This document shows, one piece after another, positions 10,851-20,759 of a DNA stretch of 64,000 nucleotides (the first letter of the stretch is position 1; every line of letters begins with the position of its first letter). Source of the stretch: Dasypus novemcinctus. Lineage: Eukaryota > Chordata > Mammalia > Cingulata > Dasypodidae. Position numbers and translations under genes: made by a program. Location: the NCBI RefSeq assembly GCF_030445035.2, contig NC_080704.1, forward strand, positions 26,826,499 through 26,890,498. The letters run 5' to 3'. The notes under the pieces are model-generated. The model was not told where the DNA came from. It saw only the letters and a program-made list of their open reading frames with translations, and ran no database searches.

Positions 10851-11490
10851 GCAAGGCTCGCAAAGAAAACTTGGCATCTTATTACCAAACACTTTAGCAA
10901 TAAGATCTGCCACTTAGCACCAAGTTCTGGACTGGTTGGATGGCATGGTCTCACCTGTATTTTCCAAAAACAGCAATGGGATCTCCAGGAGGAGGAGGTT
11001 GAAAATCCAATAAATGAAGGTTGAACCTGTTGGGAAGATGGTGCAATAGGAAGCTCCAGGACTCAGTTCTTCCACTGAAACAGTGATTAAAAATGTAGGA
11101 ATTGTCTGAAACAACTGTTCTGGATCTCCAGAGGTCAAAAGATCACTATACAGCATCCAGGAAGAGCAGGAGGAAGAGACTGGGTTGAAACTATGGTTGT
11201 TCCTGCTTTTGTATGAGGCAGATAGAATCAGAGCCGGGACCCAGTGATCTGAATTCACTAATCAAAAGTCATAATCAGTGATCGGCTATGTCCACCTCTG
11301 TTCTTGGGGAAGAGGATTTTCATGTCTTTTTCTGTCATCAGTGGGCTAGCCAAAGACTGGACCCTAAGGCAGCCGACTACAAGAGTAGGGGATGGGCATC
11401 AGCAGCCACTGTGCCAATTGAATAACTTTCTGCCCTTACTGTAGTTTATCAGCCTCTTCCTCCAGAATGCTTTTCCTTGAGATACATGGT
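10850..11490 (+). repeat. Array block B copy 2 plus block-E-like piece
   Basis: 'ttaccaaacactttagcaataagatctgcc' and '..caatgggatctccaggaggaggaggtt' match block B. From about 11030, '..gggaagatggtgcaataggaagctccagga' resembles an L1 5' UTR start and also the 3.74-kb part of block E. The remaining 11280-11490 is unclassified. Confidence 0.45.
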
Positions 11491-11496
11491 TCTCCC

Positions 11497-12059
11497 TGTA
11501 GCAGTTTGATATAGTTATGAATTCCAAAAATAGATATTGGATTATGTTTGTAAACTGATCTGTACCTGGCCATGATTAAATTATGATTAGGGCTTTGATT
11601 GGGCCATGTCAGTTGGGTGTTGAGTCCCTGCCCCTTGGTGGGTGTGAACTCACAGATAAAAGACATGGCAAAGGACACAGCTGGAGCTTTGATGCTAGGG
11701 TTTTGAGCTGAAGCCCCAGGAAGTAAGCACACAGAGGAGCTTGGTCATGAGGAAAGAGAAAAGGCCCTGGGAAGAGAAACAAGCCATTCACATGATAGTC
11801 TACAATCTACCCTTGTGGAGATAACAGAGGAGCTGAACCCAGAGAGAAGCAAGCCCTGGGAAGAGAGGAACCCAGGAAGCCTGAACTCTGGTAGACATTG
11901 GCAGCCATCTTGCCCCAACATGTGGCAGTAGACTGGTGAGGGAAGTAACTCACGCTTTATGGTCTGGTAAATGTAAGCCTGTAACCCAAATAAATACCCT
12001 TTATAAAAACCAATAGATTTCAGGTATTTTGCATCAATACCCCTTGGCTGACTAATACA
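11497..12059 (+). mobile_element. Solo LTR, family 1, copy 2 (exact 5-bp TSD)
   Basis: 563-bp LTR beginning TGTAGCAGTTTGATATAG and ending CTGACTAATACA, with AATAAA about 70 bp before the end. Exact 5-bp TSD CTCCC at 11492-11496 and 12060-12064. TG..CA ends and a 5-bp TSD fit ERV-L/MaLR-type LTRs. No internal retroviral sequence adjoins it, so it is a solo LTR. Confidence 0.9.
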
Positions 12060-12064
12060 CTCCC

Positions 12065-12560
12065 ATTCAATATTTTTAAACTACCAATAAAACTCAACAG
12101 GCATCTCATAGATAATGGCCAAGGACCACATGGGCCCTTGTCAACAGACACCTTGACAATGAGGTATATTAATGTCTTCCAGGGTTCTATGTACACCAGG
12201 CTAGTTGGCGCATAGAGTCTGGCCTATATTTTCCAAAAGGGCACGGGGATCTTATCAGCCTCCAGGAGAAGGGAGTTAAAAATCCTATGGAGTCAATCTG
12301 CCAAAGCAGTTGGGGCAAAGCCCTGTGTATTGTTTCCTCTTTTTTCCTGCAAGACAAAGCTCCAACTCTTTCAGCAGTTTTATGAGTCAGAAATATTGTC
12401 TTGAGAACACAGAATTTTTGTGTTTGTGAAAGCCAGCAGTTGTTCTTTGACTGACAGAGAAATATGGTGTTGTGTACCCAATTTCAGTATTTCACGTATG
12501 ATGATTGCAAGTGGGCCCTAACTTCTCTTGGGGATTATAAGTCTCCCTTGCTGGCAGGCA
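12065..12560 (+). repeat. Array block B, copy 3
   Basis: 'cacatgggcccttgtcaac', 'ggcctatattttccaaaagggcac', 'cttatcagcctccaggag' and 'agtcaatctgccaaagcag' recur in the same order in the other block B copies. The end (12480-12560) matches the start of block C at 36.2 and 56.25 kb ('tttcacgtatgatgattg..gggattataagtctccctt'). Confidence 0.65.
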
Positions 12561-13800
12561 GAGAGGTCAATTCCATCCCATGAGCTACTACATCACAGGT
12601 CTCTTATCCACTAACCTGGAATATGCAATACCTTAATGGGAGACTCCTACTGTCCCTCTGCCCACCACTCAGGAGGCAGCATGCTTTACCTGATGCTGGG
12701 AATCTATCTCAGCTACGAATATGGCCAGCATGGCCACTTGTCTAATGAAAGGGATTTGTAAATTTACCTACTCTAGGCTAGAAGCAAAAGTTGTCAGTTC
12801 AGACACTAAGACAGGACACAGCAAAGGACAAGCTCCAGCTCATTACTCTAGTAAAGATATAAAAACCCATTTTCATATTTAGACATGTTAATACTTACAA
12901 AGACAGCAAAACGAAAATGAGCCTAAGGTGTAAGCTCCCATGATCCCTGCCCCACACAACAATTCTAGTATGTAGCTACAAGGTTTTCTATTCTGCAGCT
13001 TTACAGGGGTGGTGGGCGTGGCAGAAATCCCCACACTCTACAGACCCACAGTGGATGAGAAACCACCTCTTCACAGGCTTTCAAGGAAGTTAAGGAGACA
13101 AGTGAGAGATGATCTGGGAGCAAGTCCTCACATGACTCCCATTCTCTCCAGTTTCTGGAGGATCACAAGATGCTCTGCCAAGACTCAGAGGAGCTGCAGC
13201 TCAAGCATTTACTGCATGGCCTATATGGATATGTGTAAGGTCACCAGGGCACCAGGGCCCAGCAAGTACTCTACACACAGACACAACCGACAGTTTCTGC
13301 TCCTGGGATAGCCATAACTCATGAAATCACTCCATTATGAGAGAGGGTTGGTGACATTCTTCACCCACCACAGGTTTCTTCATGGTCCTTAGACTTGCAT
13401 ACCTGGAGACCCATGATGGATTAGAGGATAAGGGGTGGCTGATAGAATTGTATCAGCTACTGAAACCTTGATTCATGTGCCCTTCAGTTATAGGGACACA
13501 GGGATTAGTGTCTGACATGTAGAAAGTAACCCTGGGACTGTCCTTGCCAGAAGGTATGAAACGAGTCTGGCTGGGAATAAACTGAACTTGTTCCTCCTAC
13601 AGAAGTAAGGTTTGTTTTCCCTAAGTGGACTTGTGGGCTCTGAGAAAGGGAGGTACTGGGTATTTTATCACCTTAATGAGATTTTTAAAAATGCTGCCAT
13701 TTTGCCTCAGGCATAGGAAAAAGAGCTTCAGAAGTTTTGACTTATATCCCCTGGATTTTGTAAAACACAGAGACTGATTTCTGACTCACTGATGTAAAAT
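12560..13800 (+). repeat. Array block D, copy 2
   Basis: Landmarks shared with 50.86-51.85 and 58.86-59.77 kb: '..tgtccctctgcccaccactcagg' (12650), 'ggttttctattctgcag' (12981), 'gatatgtgtaaggtcaccagg' (13227), '..gatggattagaggataagggg' (13413) and 'gattagtgtctgac' (13502). The 100-aa ORF at 13009 is not conserved in the other copies. Confidence 0.65.
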
Positions 13801-13859
13801 CAAGAACCTGGACGCTGTACTTCTAGAAGAAAAATGGGAGAAGGGCTTAGGAGGAAACT

Positions 13860-14285
13860 GCACTTTTACCACATGCAAAAGAGATGTCCACGTTTCCAAA
13901 GTAGACAAATGACCCTGAGATGGTGAGGGACCTGAGACTGTATTCAAGTAAAAGCATTCAAGAGGAGCATCAGGAGGGACAGAGGAAGCTCAACATAGAG
14001 AAGGCTATGAACCCAGAGAGAACTGATGGCAGTCCCATATATTGGGGGGTCTGCATGTACCTGACAAGGAAGAGAAGGTTGAGAAGAAGGGATACTGGAT
14101 TCATCCTGCATTTTCCCTCCATAACTGCCTACATTTCTCACATCCAGGTTCATCATCTTCCATTTTCACAATCACCCTCCTCTGAGGTTAGAAAAGAAAG
14201 GTAAAGCTTCCACCCACTGCCCAAATGAAGGCAGGACATTTCTTTGAATGGATACCACTGAGAGGACCAAAGGATATCTGAAGAC
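13860..14285 (+). repeat. Array block F, copy 3 (partial)
   Basis: 'ggggtctgcatgtacctgacaagg' and the following pyrimidine-rich stretch correspond to 8.10 and 53.61 kb. No gene seen. Confidence 0.45.
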
Positions 14286-14287
14286 AA

Positions 14288-14420
14288 AAGACCTTTACTT
14301 AAAGCTGACCTCTGCCATTTTCTAGATTTGTGCCCAACCCTGAAACTCACTTTCCTCATCTCTAAATGAAGACGCATGAATTTTATTACATAATTAAGGA
14401 CTCCTTCAAGTTCTGAGGCC
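14288..14420 (+). mobile_element. MIR-type SINE
   Basis: 'gacctctgccattttctag..ttgtg' with 'actttcctcatctctaaatg' and '..attttattacataattaaggact' follows the sense order of a MIR core. Confidence 0.7.
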
Positions 14421-14539
14421 ACACAACTATCTCCAAGGAGCAAGACTTTCCATCTTGATGTCCTTCAGAATCTCCAGGATATTCATCCCTCCTCAAGACT
14501 CAGCCATTCCTTCACCCAGGCCATCTCTTTACCTAGTTA

Positions 14540-14840
14540 TCTTCCAAAATCTCATGACACTCGAACTTCACTTCCTCAGGAAAGCTTTCCGTGACCACCT
14601 ATTGTTCACCTACCACCCAGGCAGAACTAATTCCTGTGTTCTGTGTTATAGACCCTCAGAGCTGCCTGTTTTGCCTGTTCAGGAGCATGTGCACACTTAT
14701 GCTTATGTGAACACTGTCTTAATGTCTGCTAATGTCAAGAGAATTTAAGCCCTGTAAGGGCAAGTATGTCTATGTTGTTGCTACAGCCTCGCAGAGTAGT
14801 GTGCAGTAGAGGGTAGACATGCAAAAGTATTCCTGAAAAT
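14540..14840 (+). mobile_element. L2 LINE 3' end
   Basis: 'cttcctcaggaaagctttccgtgacc', '..ctgcctgttttgcctgttc' and '..ttaagccctgtaagggcaagtatgtct' follow the usual order of L2 3' ends (truncated, no ORF). Confidence 0.65.
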
Positions 14841-15283
14841 CAACAATTAGTCAAAAATCCATTTTTGCAGCCTACTCTATGAGTATGACAAGGATGCAGC
14901 ATGAAAGTGTAATGACTCTATCCAATAAATTAGTCTAGACAAGATTCCAAACACTGGGTCAATGAGGAAGACATTTGAGCATGGGTGGGCCATCCAGGGA
15001 CTCCTTCAACCACATCCCCTAAGTGACTGTATGCATACAGATAAGGTCTACTCTGTGGACCAAACACCAATGCCCGCACATTGATTTCTGAAATAGTATG
15101 ATAAAAATCATGCACCTAGCTTGTGAGGAATAAGAAAGAAGGCTTCATATGAGCGTGCTCTTTGGGTTACCCTCTCACATTTAATTAAATTGAAATACAT
15201 GTTTGAAATCTTCCCTCCTCCATCCTTCTCCTGTAGCCAATCCTTACTTCATATACAAAAGATGAATGTCAAAATAAAAAGGT
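14841..15283 (+). other. Unit-derived spacer
   Basis: 'aaaatccatttttgcagcctactctatgagtatgacaag' (about 14855-14893) recurs at 38.31 kb and, more weakly, at 55.21 kb, so at least the start is part of the duplicated unit. The rest is unclassified. Confidence 0.45.
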
Positions 15284-15569
15284 TGGGAGCAGATGTGGCT
15301 CAAGAATTTGGGCACCTGCCTCCCACATGGGAGGTCCTGGGTTCGGTTTCAGATGCCTCCTAAAGAAGACAAGCAGGCACAATGAGCAGGCACAACAAGC
15401 AGACAGCAGATGTGGCTCAAGAAGTTGGGCACCTGCCTCCCACATGGGAGGTCCTCGGTTTGGTTCCCAATGTCTCCTAAAGAAGACAAACAGACAATGA
15501 GCGGGTACAAGCAGAGACAGTGAGTAGAGACAATGAGGAGACATAGTGAAGAGACAACGAGCAGACAGG
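15284..15569 (+). mobile_element. DAS SINE, dimeric
   Basis: Two tRNA-derived heads in tandem, at about 15288 and 15405. Each reads 'agcagatgtggctcaagaa.ttgggcacctgcctcccacatgggaggtcct', with pol III A-box-like (TGGCTCAAGAA) and B-box-like (GGTTCGGTTTC / GGTTTGGTTCC) elements. No long A tail is seen. Confidence 0.85.
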
Positions 15570-15707
15570 TAAGGGAGCCATCTTGGGGGAGGCAGGAATA
15601 TATAAAGGTCCACAGAGACCTGGGGCCTCCTTTAAAAGTTCAAATGGCCTAGGGTACAAGTCTAAATAAAATCACTTCTGATTCTCCCCTTGATGATAAT
15701 ACGTACA
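15570..15707 (+). other. Short spacer between SINEs
   Basis: No gene or repeat recognised. It contains TATAAA and AATAAA-like strings of no clear meaning. Confidence 0.4.
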
Positions 15708-16076
15708 GGGAAGCAGATGTGGCTCAAGCAGTTGGGTCCCTGCCTACCACATGGGAGGTCCCGAGTTCAGTTTCTGATGCCTCCTAAAGAAGACAAGCAA
15801 GCTTACACAACAAGCTGGTGCAGCAAACTGATGTAGCAAGATAATGTAACAAGATGATGCCACGAGGAGACACAATGAGGAAACACAATAAGAAACACAA
15901 TAAGCAGGGAGCAGAGGTGGCTCAAGCAATTAAGCACCTCCCTCCTACATGGGAGGTCCTAAGTTTGGTTCCCAGTGCTTCCTAAAAAGAAGACGAGCAG
16001 ACACAGAGAGCACACAATGAGCAGACCTTGAGTACAAACAATGGGTTGGGGAGGAGAAATAAATAAATAAATAAAA
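15708..16076 (+). mobile_element. DAS SINE, dimeric, with (AAAT)n tail
   Basis: Heads at about 15710 and 15906 ('gcagaggtggctcaagcaatt'), each followed by the body rich in 'agacaagcag/acaatgagcaga'. It ends in an AAAT repeat at 16058-16076. Confidence 0.85.
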
Positions 16077-16159
16077 TTGTTTAAAAATGATCTACAATTT
16101 CATGGGCAAGGAGTAGTAGTAAACCTTTATATATATCATATCATTTCACCTTCACTCTA

Positions 16160-16322
16160 ATGGAAATATATTGCAATAACAGCAAGCTACCTATTAAGAA
16201 ATTGAGGCTCACAGAGATGAAATAACTTTCCAAAAACAAAAGGGCCTCTAAGTTGCAGAACTAATATTTGAACCTAGAAACACCTGACTTCAAACTCTGC
16301 TTCAAAAGCACGAGGAGGCTAT
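16160..16322 (-). mobile_element. MIR SINE, array copy 2
   Basis: 'gaaattgaggctcacagagatgaaataactt' and '..gttgcagaactaatatttgaacctag' with '..tgcttcaaaagcac' form a decayed reverse MIR. Same position relative to pol as at 8.6, 32.7 and 47.15 kb. Confidence 0.75.
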
Positions 16323-16721
16323 ATACCCAATGGAGGTGCCAATTCCATGTCCTTCTGGGCAGGTAAACCTCTTCTCTGAGAGTAACTCTGAGTCCACAAA
16401 AGTTCACAGGCACAACCACATTATGGGACCAATGACCAGGGGGAGTATTTGATATATGAAAGTGGTGAGTAAGGAAATGCACCTATACTACCTACAATGA
16501 AGGGTTTGGTAAATGAAGTTACACATTTTTGAAAGCCTGCATTGAACAGGATGTGGAACACACTCCTCCCTTTTACGTAAGAGATTTGACAGAGGCTCCC
16601 AAGGCCAAAACAATAAATGCAAAATGGGCCCATATATAAAGTGGGTTGCTGGGCGATCTTGCAAAGAATTAGACTAAAACCAATTCGACATGCATAAGCC
16701 CATCACCCACCTGAGGGATAT
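16323..16721 (-). pseudogene. ERV pol remnant (block A, copy 2), 3' end only
   Basis: Only the part next to the MIR remains, up to the SINE. It includes the E-E-V-Y-L-P-R-encoding stretch ('ctgggcaggtaaacctcttc', about 16357-16376) and 'aaaacaataaatgc' (16608). It parallels 8.80-9.35 and 47.30-47.68 kb. Its 5' continuation is absent; what follows is a SINE, unclassified DNA and L1. Confidence 0.5.
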
Positions 16722-16734
16722 AAAGAGTTAAGGT

Positions 16735-17156
16735 TGGGGAGCGGATTTGGCTCAATGGATAGAATGTCCACCTACCACATGGGAGATCCAAGGTTCAAAC
16801 CCAGGCCTCCTGACCCGTGGGACAAGCTGGCCCATGCTCAGTGCTGATGTGTGCAAGGAGTGCCGTGCCACGTAGGAGTGCCCCCACATAGGGTAGCCCC
16901 ACATGCAAGGAGTCTGCCCCGTAAAGAGAGCCGCCCAGTGCAAAAAAAGTGCAGCCTGCCCATGAGTGGCACCACACGCACGGAGAGTTGATGAAGCAAG
17001 ATGATGCAGGAAAAAGAGACACAGATTCCGGGTGTTGCTGACAAGAGTACAGGCAGACACAGAAGAACACACAGCAAATGGACAGAGAGAGCAGACAACT
17101 GGGGGGTCGGGCAGAAAAGGGGAGAGAAATAAATAAAAAACAAATCTTCCAAAAAA
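16735..17156 (+). mobile_element. DAS SINE, long form, with 13-bp TSD
   Basis: About 420-bp SINE: tRNA-like head ('tttggctcaatggatag', B box 'ggttcaaaccc'), long body, and tail ending 'gagaaataaataaaaaacaaatcttcc' plus A9. TSD AAAGAGTTAAGGT at 16722-16734 and 17157-17169, exact. The ORFs on its minus strand are artefacts shared with other copies of the SINE. Confidence 0.92.
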
Positions 17157-17169
17157 AAAGAGTTAAGGT

Positions 17170-17931
17170 GAAAGAAGGAAGAAAGAATTTTTGAGAGAGT
17201 TGTTAGTGTGGTAAGCATTTACTCCACACTCTTCACAGAAGGACAAAGATGGCTTCCCTCTTGGTGCAATCCATTGACAAGCATCTCAAAAAACTTGGCT
17301 GATGCCCATGGAGGCTGAGGACACAGGAACGCATCTGACACATGCAAGTAAACTCAAGAGGATGGGCTTGATCCTGGCAGGCCATATATGCAGTCGCATT
17401 TGAACAACCCAGAATGGGTCCAGGCACAGGAGGGATATTCTAGGCTGCCAGGCATGGTTTGTCAACACTAGGGCTGGGCTAAGGCACTGCATGCAGTATG
17501 AGACATCAGTATTTAAGCGATTACGGCATCACAAACCCACGTGTAAAAAAACAATTTTGTAATTATATTCAGGATCATTTAATTGATCTTCCTAGAAAAA
17601 GGATCTCCAATTTCACTAAGAGATTAAGAATCCTCCAAAACAGATGGCTGCTTACATAAATACAATAATTGGACAAGCGGGGAAAAGTCCAGATAAACTA
17701 CATAAGGTGATCTACCACACAAAGAAAGTTCCTCATTTTCCAAATCAATCCTTGTTACAGATAAAAAACAGAGCCCTAGATGTACAGGCTGAGGTATGGC
17801 AAACAAAGAAAATTAACCAGCTTGTACAGGCCACCTGCCTGAAAAATTACATCATGATAGTTAAACATATTTGGTTAACTCCAGTTATTCTAATTATTCC
17901 CAGACATAAAGTCCATCATCAAAATATAGTG
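17170..17931 (+). other. Unclassified interval before the L1
   Basis: No gene or clear repeat. It has short ORFs (100 aa at 17644) without recognisable features. Confidence 0.4.
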
Positions 17932-19772
17932 GAAGAAGCGGGGTAAGATGGCATCTCAGTGAGTGCACCTCATAATCTCTCCTGCAAAGAAGCGGCTGAG
18001 TAGAGTTGGAATCTTGCCAGAGCAGGCTGTTTCGGGGGCTTGCAAGGCAGGAAGTGTATGGACGTCAATTTGGAAAGACTGTGACAGAAGTGCTTGCTAA
18101 AGGTAGAATTGCAGGTTTCTACCATAGAGGTCGAAAGTTGTGGGGAGGCGGCATCCTTCCCCCTAGGGTTGGCGGCCGCAGTGTTCCCTGAAAACTGTCG
18201 GTAGTGCGGCGGTGTTCCCAAGTCCCATGTTCCCAAAATCCATGGTCCCCAGGTCCATGTCCCCTAAGCGCCCATGGCCCACATTCCACAGACCCACATA
18301 CCTTGAGTCTGCAATATCCTGGACTTCCCTTTCCCAAATCCAGTGTTCCCTGAGGTTCGGGATTACCCTAGCCCTCCATTTTTGGACTAACTCCATGAGT
18401 GAGAGGATTTGGTGGGAGGTGCAGAGGGGCCAAACGAGTGCAGATTCAAGTTTCTGGCCCCTGCTCCTTTTTATTTTATTTTATTTTATTTGAGCATGGA
18501 GGAACATACTGGCTGGCTTGGGGAGAGCCTGGGAAGAAAGGAGAGGCAAATCTGCTGAGAAAGCCCAATTTACCTAAATGCCCTGGGATAGGAAACTTGG
18601 TCTGGGAGAAGGTGGAGTCAGAAAATCAACTAGCCTTCCTGTAGCACACCTAAGGGAGAGGGACTGCAGGATGTGCTTTCCAAGTTTCCAAAAGCATATT
18701 TGGGGTTCCTGGTGAGGTGTGGGTACTCTCCCTCTAGAAATAAAGAGTCATTGTTTTCTGTGCTGAGTTGATTCACCAAGGACCCACTTGAATCTCATAC
18801 GGGACCCCTCACACAGCTTTTCTGCTGCCCAGGGAGAGAGGGAAGTGAGGAACGTAGAAAGGAAGAATGTCAGATTCCTAAGTGTTGTATTTAACTACAA
18901 AGAGGATTCCTTGCTTGAAACTTTGGTCTTTTTTGTTGGTTTGTCTTCTTGTTTGTCCTTCCTCTTTATCCCCCCAAGGCCATTTTTTCTTTTCTTTTCT
19001 TTTTCTCTTTTTCTTGCTTGCTTCCCACCACCGTGTCCCCTTTTTTTCTTTCTTTCTCTTTTCATTTTTTTATATTAGGTGCTGCAGGGAGCACTTCTCA
19101 TTTGTGGTGTATCCTCATCCTCCATTTCCTCTTTTCTGTGTGTATTGATTTTGGTGACCAACACTATCACCTTTCCTCGACATCTTTCTATCCTCCATCA
19201 TTTATTGTTTCTCTTACATTCCACCTCTCTTTGTTTGGCCCCCAATTTTTGTGACTTTTTATTTTGAATACCTTTGTTCTTTTTTCTGTCTTTTATTCAC
19301 TCTTTATATTATTGTCCTTTATTTTCTCTTTCCCTCTCTCCTGAACACACTGGCCTTTGAATTCATACTATATTCCTCCCGAAATACAGTTTACTTTCTC
19401 ATTATAGATACTTCACTTTTCTTACTGTTATAACAATACATAGCTTACATGAGTCTAATATCCATTCTCCTAGCTCTCACATGGTTCTTCTGTTAACATT
19501 TACTATCAATGCTACTCTTACACATTTTCTTCTCTTACTCAGTTCACTTTCTCTGGTCCTAATGTTTTCCTTCAAGTGAACTTAGCCAACAACAAGGAAA
19601 TAGAATAAGAAGAACAAAGTGGCAAAGAGAAAACTTAACACGCACACAAAAATAACAACTAATTAAACTCCAAACTAGACAAAGAAGCTAAGGGACTGAT
19701 TAAACCCATCCAGACAAAATGATGATGAGACAGCAACAAAAAACTACAAACCAAACCAATAATTAGGAAAAC
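17932..19772 (+). promoter_or_regulatory. L1-A 5' UTR / internal promoter region
   Basis: It starts with an AAGATGGC motif (17945), the YY1-type site usual at L1 starts, here degenerate. At about 18215-18320 a CCATG word recurs every 13-17 bp. This differs from the 51-bp GC-rich monomers in the L1 at 61 kb. The 3' half (18780-19770), with a long pyrimidine-rich tract at 18930-19080, aligns with 62.62-63.67 kb. The ORFs of 60-100 aa here are by-products of the pyrimidine tract. Confidence 0.7.
18468..18492 (+). repeat. (TTTTA)n microsatellite
   Basis: About five units of TTTTA inside the L1-A 5' UTR. Confidence 0.9.
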
Positions 19773-20690
19773 ATGGCCGAATCCAATGAACAAACTAAAA
19801 ACCAGAAAAGGAACAGAACATCGAACAAGTAATTAAAGCTCTCAAAACATATATTAGGGACCAATTTGATGAAGTGAAGGAAGAGATTAAGAATATGAAA
19901 ACATTTGGAGAGAATACAGAAGAAATTGAAATCATACACAAAAAGATAACGGATATGATGGTGATGAACAGCACAATTCAAGAAATCAAAAATACATTCT
20001 CAGCATATAACAGCAGATTTTAAGAGGCAAAGGAAAGAATTAGTGATATGGGACAGTACATCTGAAATCAAACAGATAGTAGACCTGATCGATAAAAAGA
20101 AAAACTCCAGCAGGGACTTAGTGACCTGAATGACAATGCAAAACACACAAACATACACATTACAGGCATCCCAGAAGGAGAAGGGAAGGGAAAGGGGACA
20201 GTAAGGGATGTTGGAGGAAATAATGGTTGAAAATGTCCCAAACCTATTGATGGAGATGGATGTACATGTCCAGGAAGCACAACACACACCAAACAGCATA
20301 AATTCCAACAGGCATACCTCAAGACATATACTTGTCAAGTGATCCAATGCTCAAGACAAAGGGAAAATATTAAAAGCAGCAAGAGAAAAGAGAACCATCA
20401 CATACAAAGGAGGTTCCATAAGATTAAGTGCTGATTTCTCATCTGAAACCATGGAGGCAAGAAGACAGTGGTATGACATAGCCAAGGTACTAAAAGAAAA
20501 AAATTTCCAACCAAGAATACTCTATCCAGCTAAGTTGACATTCAAAAATGATGGAGAGTTCAAAATATTCACAGATAAACAGAAACTAAGAGAGTATGCC
20601 ACCAAGAATCCTGCCCTTCAAGAAATACTAAAGGGAGTTCTGCAGGAAGAAAGAAAAAAACAGGAGAGACTGAGTGGGAGGAGAGTGTAA
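19773..20690 (+). pseudogene. L1-A ORF1p (RNA-binding chaperone), broken
   Basis: The ATG at 19773 opens M-A-E-S-N, as in the L1 at 63675, but a stop follows after 19 codons (19830-19832). The rest continues only with frameshifts. The coiled-coil region is scrambled (about 19860-20130). The C-terminal domain is still readable at 20451-20690 as 79 residues, including RRQWYDIAKVLKEK and QPRILYPAKLTF, as in the C-terminal domain of L1 ORF1p. ORF1p normally coats L1 RNA as a trimer in cytoplasmic ribonucleoprotein particles. Compared with a typical length of about 330 residues, the coding span is near full size but dead. Confidence 0.88.
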
Positions 20691-20759
20691 GAGCAACTAA
20701 AAAGACAAAAAGAGGGAAAAAATCACACAAAATATGACAAACACAAATCCAACCAAATT

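Noticed and set aside
15269-15929. Minus-strand ORFs of 60-114 aa
   Set aside because: Antisense reading of DAS SINE bodies, with the same peptide repeated in both SINE halves.
18788-19433. Overlapping 60-101-aa ORFs rich in Phe, Leu and Ser
   Set aside because: Product of the pyrimidine-rich part of the L1 5' UTR; several frames are open at once.
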